Made by a program: the position numbers and the translations under genes | The notes under the pieces: generated by a model | What the model was told of the DNA's origin: nothing | The model's database searches: none | The model's input: only the letters and a program-made list of their open reading frames with translations | Shown here: positions 1 through 5,709 of the stretch, piece by piece | Layout of the letters: each line of letters starts with the position of its first letter | How positions within the stretch are numbered: position 1 is the stretch's first letter | Source: Clostridia bacterium | GTDB lineage: Bacteria > Bacillota > Clostridia > Christensenellales > Aristaeellaceae | Assembly (NCBI GenBank): GCA_017412445.1 | Contig: JAFPYA010000122.1 | Span: forward strand, 1-11,360 | Length of the DNA: 11,360 nucleotides | Direction of reading: 5' to 3'

Positions 1-1622
1 CACAGCTCTTCGGCGGTGGCGTCGGCGATCACGGGCATTTCCTTGCCGTTGAACAGGAAGGTTTCATAGGAACCGTCGGCCTTGGTCTTGATGAAGGCAT
101 CGGGGCCGTAGCTCATCAGGATCTGGCCCTTTTCGGAATAAGCGTAGTCGATCAGGGACAGGGCGGCGTTCAGCTTGTCCGCATTGCCCTCGACGCCAGC
201 CTTGGAGATGCCCCAGCCGTCGGTCTTGACGGAGCGCCAGGACTCGGTGAAGCGCATGTACACGCCGTTGTCATCGGTGCCGTCGAACCAGCGGGCCACG
301 GGCACCATGACGGCCATGTACTTTTCACCCGCTTCGGGCTGCAGCTTGGTGGCGTTCATGATGGTCTGGGTCTGGTTGTAGTCATAGCTCATGAAGCCCA
401 GGTCGTTCTCTAGGTAGGTGGAGCTGCTCTCGGCGGCTTCCTCTACATAGGCGATGGAAATCAGGCCTTCCTGAGTCATGGCGTTCATGCGCTCAAGGGC
501 GGCGTAGGTGTCCGCTTCCTGACGGGCATCGTGGAGCACGCCGTCGGTGCCAACGTACAGGTAATCCTGGCGGGACTCCATGCCGCGCACGCCGAACAGA
601 TGGCCGGCAAAGCGGAACAGGTCGACGCGGCGCTGGGTGTTGTTGTCTTCACGGCTGAACAGGCCCTGCACAGAATCGGTGCCGTTCAGGGTCTGGGGGT
701 TGGCTACCACGCAGCGCAGCAGCGCTACCAGCTCGTCGGCGTCCCAGGCGGCGTCCTGACCGATGAAGAGGTTGGAGCGGGCAGTGCCGTAGTATCCGCC
801 GTAGGTGGCGTCGATGTAGGCGCGCAGCATGTTCACGGCTTCAACGCCGGTCATGGAGCCCTTGGCGTTCATTACTTCGACGATGTTGCCGTAGGCGTCA
901 TAGTCCTTGACCAGAATCTGGGTCGCGGTGCCGTCTGCGGTGGGAGTTTCGATTTCAACCTTGCCGCTGGTGGGCATGTAGGCGGTGTATACGGGGGCGG
1001 CAGTGGTGCCGCAGGCTTCGGCGCTGAATTCGCCTTCGCCGTCGAGCAGCTTCACTACCCAGTCAACGCGCATGAGGGGCATGCGCTCGATGTCGTTCAC
1101 GCCGTCAAAGTAGGGGCTGAAATAGATGGCGCCGGTCTTGGTGTTGCCGGTGATGGAGAGGCGCACGATGGGGTTGGCATCGAGGTACGCCTTAAAGTTG
1201 GGCAGATAGTCCATATACTCGGCCAGATTGATCAGGGAACCGACCTCGCCGTACTCACTCAGAGTGGAAGCGGGACCGCTGACCATGTCGACCTCGTTCA
1301 GGCGCTCTTTCCAGTACTCGAACTCCTTAGCGGAGCCGTTGCCCTGGTATTTGCTCTCAAACTTCACGCCGAGGATGCCTTCAAGGGCGACCCAGGTGGG
1401 CTTGAGGCTGCCGGTGTTGTAGGTCACGCCGTCGGCGAGGGTGATGCCTTCGCCCGCGGTCTCACTGTCAAAAACGATGCCGGTCTTGGCGCTGTTGTAG
1501 CCGGTGGCCATGCGCAGCACGGTACCCTCGGCATACTTGGCTTCGGTTTCCGCTGTGGCGCCGAACGCAAACACGCTGATAAGCAGCGCAAGCGCGAGCG
1601 CCAGTGACAGAAGCTTTTTCAT
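1..1622 (-). CDS. Extracellular solute-binding protein of an LplA-type oligosaccharide ABC importer (3' end cut by window)
   Basis: This is the substrate-binding component that captures an oligosaccharide outside the cell for the two permeases encoded just upstream. At least 540 residues are visible, which suits the large LplA/YtcQ-type binding proteins and suggests the stop lies not far beyond the window. The start is ATG at 1622, with AGGAGG ten bases before it. Residues 1-24 form a classic signal peptide: MKKLL, a Leu/Ala-rich core, then an ATA-E cleavage site. There is no lipobox cysteine, unlike most Gram-positive binding proteins. The mature part has aromatic-rich stretches such as IYFSPYFDGVNDIERM and RVDWVVKLL, as in this family. 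It is the last visible gene of the operon, 31 bp after the LplC-type permease. Codons are strongly biased to G/C-ending and appear to avoid ATA, which its neighbours use often; this fits high expression. The substrate is not readable from sequence; xylo-oligosaccharide is inferred from the nearby xylanase. Confidence 0.9.
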   Translation of the reverse strand, partial: MKKLLSLALALALLISVFAFGATAETEAKYAEGTVLRMATGYNSAKTGIVFDSETAGEGITLADGVTYNTGSLKPTWVALEGILGVKFESKYQGNGSAKEFEYWKERLNEVDMVSGPASTLSEYGEVGSLINLAEYMDYLPNFKAYLDANPIVRLSITGNTKTGAIYFSPYFDGVNDIERMPLMRVDWVVKLLDGEGEFSAEACGTTAAPVYTAYMPTSGKVEIETPTADGTATQILVKDYDAYGNIVEVMNAKGSMTGVEAVNMLRAYIDATYGGYYGTARSNLFIGQDAAWDADELVALLRCVVANPQTLNGTDSVQGLFSREDNNTQRRVDLFRFAGHLFGVRGMESRQDYLYVGTDGVLHDARQEADTYAALERMNAMTQEGLISIAYVEEAAESSSTYLENDLGFMSYDYNQTQTIMNATKLQPEAGEKYMAVMVPVARWFDGTDDNGVYMRFTESWRSVKTDGWGISKAGVEGNADKLNAALSLIDYAYSEKGQILMSYGPDAFIKTKADGSYETFLFNGKEMPVIADATAEEL

Positions 1623-1632
1623 GTCTCTTTGT

Positions 1633-1638
1633 CCTCCT
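1633..1638 (-). promoter_or_regulatory. Ribosome binding site of the solute-binding protein gene
   Basis: A perfect AGGAGG on the minus strand sits ten bases before the ATG at 1622. It fixes the start of the binding protein and is the strongest such site in the importer operon, in line with the excess of binding protein over permease usual for these importers. Confidence 0.8.
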
Positions 1639-1653
1639 AAATTGAATTTGGTT

Positions 1654-2544
1654 TTATTCCTTCACACCGCCGGCATTTGTGCCTTTGGCGAAGTACTTTT
1701 GAATGAAGGGATATATGACGAGTATGGGCACTATCGAGCAGACTATCAGCGCGTATATGAGGCTGTCCGCCGCGTAATTCTCTGTCCAGGTGGCCAGATT
1801 TTCGCCGTCGGTATAAAACTCGAGCTTGTCCCTTATAAACACCTGCAGGGGCTGCTCAGCGGAATTTGAAATCATCTGCCGCGCCCAGAAGTAGCCGTTC
1901 CAGCGGGATATGGCGAAGAACAGCGCGACCGTGGCGATTGTGGACTTCGACATGGGGATAAACACCTTCGTCAGCACCTGCATTTCGCTTGCGCCGTCGA
2001 CGATCGCGGCCTCCTCAATTTCGCCGGGCACGTTTTCAAAGGCGTTTCTCAAAAGGATTATGTTCATGGCCGCCATGCCCATCGCTATGACCACCAGCCA
2101 TTTGTCGTCGTTGATGCCCATGCTGGTGAACACGCCTTTAGTGGCGATGTAGTTCAAGTACTGGGGCACGATGCCTGCGGAAAACCACATGGTGAATACG
2201 AGGAAGAAGTTGAACACCTTTCTGAACAGCAGGCGCTTTTTGCTTAAGGCGTAGCCGCCCAGAATCGCCACAAACAGCGACCAGACCGTGCCGTAGATGG
2301 TGAGGAAGAGCGTGTTCGAATAGGCGTTCCAGAATTCGTTCGACCTGAACATGTAGCCGAACGCCTCAAACTGCAATTGCTTGGGTAAAAGGATTATTTC
2401 GCTGTATTCCACAGCGTGTCTGCCGCTGATGGACGCGCTTATGGCGTACAGGAAGGGGTACAGACAGAGCAGGCCGAACACGGTAAGCAGCGTATAGCTG
2501 ATTATCTTGAATATCAGTTCGGAGATCTCAAGCCGTCTTCTCAT
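1654..2544 (-). CDS. Carbohydrate ABC transporter permease, LplC/YtcP type
   Basis: One of two membrane-spanning subunits of the CUT1-like oligosaccharide importer, located in the cytoplasmic membrane. It has 296 residues, normal for the family. Six helices can be seen at about 13-35, 78-100, 109-129, 148-168, 201-217 and 262-283. The EAA loop that docks the ATPase lies at about 177-197 (EEAAIVDGASEMQVLTKVFIP), with the expected EAA, the invariant Gly and the trailing Pro. The C-terminus YFAKGTNAGGVKE resembles the conserved tail of LplC proteins. The start ATG at 2544 is preceded by AAGGAGG (2554-2560), which overlaps the stop codon of the LplB-type gene, so the two permeases are translated in tandem 15 bp apart. 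The ATPase is absent from the operon; a shared MsmX-type subunit is the usual solution. Substrate is not determined. Confidence 0.93.
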   Translation of the reverse strand: MRRRLEISELIFKIISYTLLTVFGLLCLYPFLYAISASISGRHAVEYSEIILLPKQLQFEAFGYMFRSNEFWNAYSNTLFLTIYGTVWSLFVAILGGYALSKKRLLFRKVFNFFLVFTMWFSAGIVPQYLNYIATKGVFTSMGINDDKWLVVIAMGMAAMNIILLRNAFENVPGEIEEAAIVDGASEMQVLTKVFIPMSKSTIATVALFFAISRWNGYFWARQMISNSAEQPLQVFIRDKLEFYTDGENLATWTENYAADSLIYALIVCSIVPILVIYPFIQKYFAKGTNAGGVKE

Positions 2545-2559
2545 TAAGCAAAACCTCCT

Positions 2560-3630
2560 TTAATACAGCGATACGTTGGCCGCTTTGCGGGCAATCGTGT
2601 TGGCACCTATGACCAGAAGCATGCCCACCACGTTGTTCATCATTTCAGCCGCGGAGGCAAGGCCGCTCTGGTTGTTCTTTATGCGCCAGGCGAACGTGGA
2701 GATGACCTCGGCGGTCTGGTAGGTGTCTATCCTGCCCTCGGACAGAAGCAGCACCTTTTCATAGCCTATAGACAGCATGTTGCCTATGCGGGTGATGAGC
2801 ATAATTACTATGGTAGAAAGAATGCTGGGCAGAACCACGTAGCGCATCTGCGCCCATTTGTTGGCGCCGTCTATCTGCGCCGCCTCGTAGGAGGTGGGCG
2901 ATATGGCAATTATGGCTGCGAAGAACACTATGCTGTCGTAGCCCGCGGTTTCCCATATGCCGCTTATCTGATATATAGCGCGGAAATACGTGGGATTGTT
3001 GAGTATGCCGTTTTGCGCCACGGAGGCTGGGATTAAGCCTATGGAGCTTAGCGCCTGCGCCACTATGCCGGGAGGCGTGTTGCTGGCGCTAGAGCCCTGC
3101 TTTATAAGCATAACCACAAGGCTCGTCATTATGACCGTGGACATGAATTTGGGCAGATAGGTGAACACCTGAAGCACGCTTCTTACGCCGTTTGAACGAA
3201 CCTCATTGAAGAACAGCGCAAGAATTATCGGCATCGGGAAGCCGAACAGCAGGCCGTAGAAGCTGAGCAGGAACGTGTTTCTGAGCGCGCGCCAGAAGTT
3301 CATCGAGAGCTCGCCGTACGTGCCCGTGCCCACGAGCAGTCCCTTGAAGTTTGAAAAGCCCTTGAACCACTGCTGGCTGACCGGCTTAACCGCATCGTCC
3401 ACCTTGAAGGAGCCCAGCAATTCGTACATGGGCAGGTAGCGCCAGAACAGGAACACCAGCAGCATGGGTATGAGCATGAGATACAGCCGCCAGTCCTTGA
3501 TTATGGCAAACACCACATTTTTCCAGTAGTGCTTCTCCACATCGTCGCGTACCTGCTGCTCCGGGTCTTCCCTGTAGCAGCCTGTCGCCTTGTCAAGAAC
3601 AAGATAATCCGCCGCTTCGATTGGTTTCAT
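2560..3630 (-). CDS. Sugar ABC transporter permease, LplB/YteP type
   Basis: The second membrane subunit of the importer, partner of the LplC-type permease downstream. It has 356 residues, with an extra hydrophilic N-terminus of about 45 residues (rich in Asp, Glu and Lys) before the first helix at about 48-66. Further helices lie near 118-142, 157-176, 231-244, 267-284 and 332-346. The ATPase-docking EAA loop is at about 249-268 (YEAAQIDGANKWAQMRYVVLP). The segment GYEKVLLLSEGR followed by TAEVISTFAWR matches the GFEKVLLLYNP-TYETADVISTYVYR region typical of LplB proteins. The start ATG at 3630 overlaps the stop of the upstream membrane-protein gene as ATGA, with AGGAG a few bases before, so translation is probably coupled. 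No key residue appears to be missing. Substrate specificity cannot be read from this subunit. Confidence 0.93.
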   Translation of the reverse strand: MKPIEAADYLVLDKATGCYREDPEQQVRDDVEKHYWKNVVFAIIKDWRLYLMLIPMLLVFLFWRYLPMYELLGSFKVDDAVKPVSQQWFKGFSNFKGLLVGTGTYGELSMNFWRALRNTFLLSFYGLLFGFPMPIILALFFNEVRSNGVRSVLQVFTYLPKFMSTVIMTSLVVMLIKQGSSASNTPPGIVAQALSSIGLIPASVAQNGILNNPTYFRAIYQISGIWETAGYDSIVFFAAIIAISPTSYEAAQIDGANKWAQMRYVVLPSILSTIVIMLITRIGNMLSIGYEKVLLLSEGRIDTYQTAEVISTFAWRIKNNQSGLASAAEMMNNVVGMLLVIGANTIARKAANVSLY

Positions 3631-4211
3631 AGGCTATCTCCTCTTTCTTTTTCCTGCTCTTTTTGAACCCTTGCAACGTATTTTTTCTGATCCTCGAACA
3701 CGCCGTCGAGCCGTCGCACTATCCAGATGAGTATAAGCGTAAACAAAAGTGAAACCACCTCGGGCGCAAACAGGCCTATCGTCTGCTTTGGCGCTTCGCC
3801 AAGCGCCAGCGACATAAGCGCCTTGCCCGACTGCATAAGCACGAACACCGTAAATGCGAACAAAAGACTTTTCAGCGCGTCGCCCCTGAGCTTTTCCTTG
3901 CCGAACAGTTTTATGAGCAAAAGCGCCGCAAGCCCCATAAGATTGCCCGCGCCGTATATCAGGCACATCCTTGTGCCCGCGCCTGCGGCAAGGCTGGTGA
4001 CGAGCCCTCCGACAAGGGCATGTATGCCCGCCCAAGCGCCCCAGCGCATCATAACTATGGCACACAGCGCCGGTACCACGCTCACCCAGTAAGGCTGGCC
4101 TGTGAACCTGACTGCGGCGTTTACCGCCACCGCTTCAAACACGGCGAGTATAACCAGCCATATGCCAAGGTCTATCAGCCTGTAGCGTCCCAAGGATCTC
4201 TGTCCCGCCAC
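3627..4211 (-). CDS. Uncharacterised six-helix membrane protein leading the sugar-importer operon; possibly ECF S-component-like
   Basis: I do not recognise this protein. It has 194 residues, almost entirely membrane. Likely helices lie at about 12-35, 42-56, 58-77, 81-103, 112-137 and 145-166, followed by a charged tail (EDQKKYVARVQKEQEKERG) that is probably cytoplasmic and helical. Size, six short helices, and the Gly/Ala-rich middle (MMRWGAWAGIHALVGGLV, then IYGAGNLMGLAALLL) recall the S components of energy-coupling-factor vitamin transporters, but no specific S-family motif is visible. It is the first gene of the importer operon and overlaps the LplB-type gene by ATGA, so it is made together with the importer. 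The start is GTG at 4211: an in-frame stop lies five codons upstream (4224-4226), no in-frame ATG lies between, and GAAAGGG sits seven bases before the GTG. A role as accessory subunit, sensor or assembly factor is only inference. Confidence 0.8.
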   Translation of the reverse strand: MAGQRSLGRYRLIDLGIWLVILAVFEAVAVNAAVRFTGQPYWVSVVPALCAIVMMRWGAWAGIHALVGGLVTSLAAGAGTRMCLIYGAGNLMGLAALLLIKLFGKEKLRGDALKSLLFAFTVFVLMQSGKALMSLALGEAPKQTIGLFAPEVVSLLFTLILIWIVRRLDGVFEDQKKYVARVQKEQEKERGDSL

Positions 4212-4253
4212 CGTGTCGCCCTTTCATCACCGTTTAACGGGCAAATAACAAAT

Positions 4254-4315
4254 AAGCTATTCTGCCCCTCATTAATTTTAATTGTATCATAATTTGTTCA
4301 TTAATGGAATAGCTT
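4254..4315. repeat. Bulged inverted repeat in the importer operon leader
   Basis: The right arm ATTAATGGAATAGCTT (4300-4315) is matched in inverse by AAGCTATTC (4254-4262) and CATTAAT (4270-4276). The two left halves pair perfectly and in order, separated by a 7-base insert TGCCCCT. The 23-base centre holds the extended -10 sequence. If transcription starts further upstream, the RNA would form a 16-pair stem with a 7-base bulge (AGGGGCA) on its 3' side. If it starts at the extended -10, the arms act only as DNA, as two half-sites either side of the promoter. Confidence 0.6.
4281..4289 (-). promoter_or_regulatory. Candidate extended -10 promoter for the importer operon
   Basis: On the minus strand the sequence reads TGATACAAT, which is an extended -10 element (TGn followed by TACAAT, five of six consensus bases). 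No convincing -35 lies 16-18 bases upstream, which extended -10 promoters can tolerate. It lies about 70 bp before the GTG start of the first operon gene, inside the inverted repeat. Confidence 0.45.
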
Positions 4316-4334
4316 TTCAAAAATTTCTCCGAAT

Positions 4335-4364
4335 TTTGTAAAGCGCTTCTATTGCTTCAGGCAA
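4335..4364 (-). promoter_or_regulatory. Alternative candidate promoter for the importer operon
   Basis: On the minus strand TTGCCT (4359-4364) and TACAAA (4335-4340) are 18 bases apart, each with four of six consensus bases. The match is modest, but the palindrome AAAGCGCTT lies in the spacer and touches the -10, a usual place for a repressor. A transcript from here would carry a leader of about 115 bases that includes the bulged inverted repeat. Confidence 0.3.
4340..4348. promoter_or_regulatory. Possible LacI-family operator or cre-like core (AAAGCGCTT)
   Basis: AAGCGCTT is a perfect palindrome with the central CG typical of operators for LacI-family sugar regulators and of CcpA cre sites. 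The flanks GT and CTA match the cre consensus poorly, so a dedicated LacI-type regulator is more likely than CcpA, if the site is real at all. Its position between the -35 and -10 of the upstream candidate promoter supports a repressor role. Confidence 0.3.
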
Positions 4365-4413
4365 AGTGCCCGTAAATTCCGCGCTTTTTCGACCGAACAC
4401 CTTTTCGACAATA

Positions 4414-4446
4414 AACGAAAAAACCGTCAATGATGGTTTTTTCGTT
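4414..4446 (-). terminator. Hairpin terminator at the end of the xylanase/HAD/SLOG gene block
   Basis: AACGAAAAAACC (4414-4425) and GGTTTTTTCGTT (4435-4446) are perfect 12-base inverted arms, and two further pairs can form towards an ATT loop after one mismatch. On the minus strand the CC/GG core is followed by TTTTTT, as in an intrinsic terminator. The hairpin overlaps the last codons and stop of the SLOG gene and separates it from the importer operon promoter. Its near symmetry means it could also stop transcription on the plus strand. Confidence 0.6.
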
Positions 4447-5005
4447 CATTCATGCCTCCTGCCTCGGTTAACAGCAGGGCCTTTGGGTTCAGTGTGATTA
4501 TATCCATGCCCTTCTCGAGTGCGAGCTCGAGCGTCATAAACGTGCCGCCCCGGCTGCCGTCGTGCACGGCTATCAGGCGCGAGCTTACGTCCACCATGTA
4601 GCAGTTGCGCTCGCGCATGCAAAACGGCGTATACTCTGTGCTTATCCACGTGACCACGTCGGCACTTGCGAGTATCTGCCCGTAAAGCTTGCGGTTGCTT
4701 TCAGGCCAGAGCTTTGGCTGTTCCTCGCAGGGCACCACGATTTCGAGGGTAAGGCGCGGGTTTTCGCGCCTCAGGTCAAGCACGAGCAGCGCAGCCATGG
4801 TGTCTACGCCCAGCGCGCCGCCGCAGACGAAGTGGGTAAAGCCATCCTCTATCGCCTGCCTCGTCAAAAGCTCGAGCCGCGCCCTTATGCGCCTGTAGCC
4901 CGCGGAAGCTGTCTCGCCGAGGCATGGATATTTGTTCGGCCTGTGGCCGGTGAAGGCCAGCGTTTTGCCCGCAGGGTCGGGGCGTTTTCTTTCAATCCTG
5001 CGCAT
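4427..5005 (-). CDS. SLOG-superfamily protein of the YpsA/DUF1273 type
   Basis: A cytoplasmic protein of 192 residues with a Rossmann-like SLOG fold predicted to bind a nucleotide-type ligand. The family signature FTGHRP is at about 18-23, the glycine-rich CGGALGVDTMAA at 61-72, a RERN motif at 131-134, and GGTFMTLELALEKG at 153-166. All match the YpsA family in order and spacing. In Bacillus subtilis YpsA affects cell division; the biochemical activity of the family is not settled. The ATG at 5005 shares its A with the stop of the HAD gene (TGATG). A TTG one codon upstream is also open, but the ATG is preferred because of this coupling. No good ribosome binding site precedes it, so it probably depends on translation of the HAD gene. 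The last eight residues (MNERKNHH) are encoded within the terminator stem. Confidence 0.88.
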   Translation of the reverse strand: MRRIERKRPDPAGKTLAFTGHRPNKYPCLGETASAGYRRIRARLELLTRQAIEDGFTHFVCGGALGVDTMAALLVLDLRRENPRLTLEIVVPCEEQPKLWPESNRKLYGQILASADVVTWISTEYTPFCMRERNCYMVDVSSRLIAVHDGSRGGTFMTLELALEKGMDIITLNPKALLLTEAGGMNERKNHH

Positions 5006-5709
5006 CAAAGTGTGCCCGCAAGCTCGTAGGCTTCGGTAAGATCGTGCGCGGTCATGCCGTCCCAGTCGAAATCCGGCACGCTCCCTGCGTAATAGAACGG
5101 GCGCGCCATGCGTATGGCGTGGATGCCTATGCGCCTTGCTGCGAGCAGGTTTTCCCTTAAATCCTCCACGAATACGCAGTCTCCCGGCTCAAGCCCAAGC
5201 TCCCTGAGCGCCAGGCGGTATATGCGCTCCTCGGGCTTTTGGCAGTTTTCGAGGCAGCTGACCGTAAAACAGCTGAGCCTGTCAGTAATGCCAAGATTTG
5301 TGAGCGCCCTTACCATCGACGGCATTGCGTTTGAAAGAAAGCCGATTTTATACCTGTCGGCGAATTTGTCGAGCATGGGCTTTGTGTCGTCGTAGAGCGC
5401 GTACCTCGCGTCGTTGTAGGTGAGCGAAGCGGCTAACTGCTCTATTTCGCTGTCGTTTAAACCCGCATCCAGCTCCCCGTTCATCTTTTTAAGAAAGCGC
5501 ATTCTCAGCTCAAGCTCGTGGCCGAGACCCGTAATCAGCTGTCCCTCGTCCAGTATGCCACCGTGCTTTTGCATGGCCAGGGCGGCCTTGTTCAGGTCGA
5601 TGTGCAGTTCCCTTCCGAGTATCTGATCGCGGTCGACGCTGCGCGGCCAGTAGCCGCCCTTCGGATACGTCAGCACGCCTCCGCAGTCAAACAGCACCGC
5701 TTTTATCAT
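5005..5709 (-). CDS. HAD-superfamily hydrolase (class IA, DxGGV variant)
   Basis: A soluble phosphatase-type enzyme of 234 residues. Motif I is FDCGGVLT with the nucleophile Asp8; the second acid of the usual DxD is Gly, as in the DxGGV group of HAD-IA enzymes (for example YihX, a glucose-1-phosphatase). Motif II is FLSNA (Ser126), motif III the lysine in CQKPEER (Lys158), and motif IV FVEDLREN (Glu182, Asp183). Residues 16-100 form the helical cap. All core motifs are intact, so it should be active, but the substrate cannot be told from sequence; a sugar phosphate is plausible given the xylanase next to it. The ATG at 5709 overlaps the xylanase stop as ATGA, and the preceding Shine-Dalgarno is weak, so it is likely translationally coupled to the xylanase. 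Confidence 0.9.
   Translation of the reverse strand: MIKAVLFDCGGVLTYPKGGYWPRSVDRDQILGRELHIDLNKAALAMQKHGGILDEGQLITGLGHELELRMRFLKKMNGELDAGLNDSEIEQLAASLTYNDARYALYDDTKPMLDKFADRYKIGFLSNAMPSMVRALTNLGITDRLSCFTVSCLENCQKPEERIYRLALRELGLEPGDCVFVEDLRENLLAARRIGIHAIRMARPFYYAGSVPDFDWDGMTAHDLTEAYELAGTL

Larger units (their letters stand above)
4212..4426. other. Intergenic regulatory region before the importer operon
   Basis: About 215 bp with no gene, clearly more A/T-rich than its surroundings. Reading in the direction of the importer operon it holds the hairpin of the upstream gene block, a possible -35/-10 pair with a LacI-type palindrome, a bulged inverted repeat enclosing an extended -10 sequence, a near-palindrome CCGTTtAACGG at 4230-4240, and the ribosome binding site of the first gene. 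I see no small ORF with a convincing ribosome binding site and no known riboswitch. Confidence 0.75.

Noticed and set aside
531..1607. Plus-strand open frame of 358 codons opposite the solute-binding protein gene
   Set aside because: Gly/Val/His/Ala-rich composition with no recognisable domain, no ribosome binding site, and fully antisense to a clearly real gene with strong G/C third-position bias, which creates such frames.
4230..4240. Near-palindrome CCGTTtAACGG before the first operon gene
   Set aside because: A one-base loop cannot form an RNA hairpin, and as a DNA site it is short and has no partner; chance is a fair explanation.
4254..4315. Inverted repeat as an invertible promoter switch
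   Set aside because: The enclosed segment is only about 23-44 bp, far shorter than known invertible promoters, and no recombinase gene is in the window.
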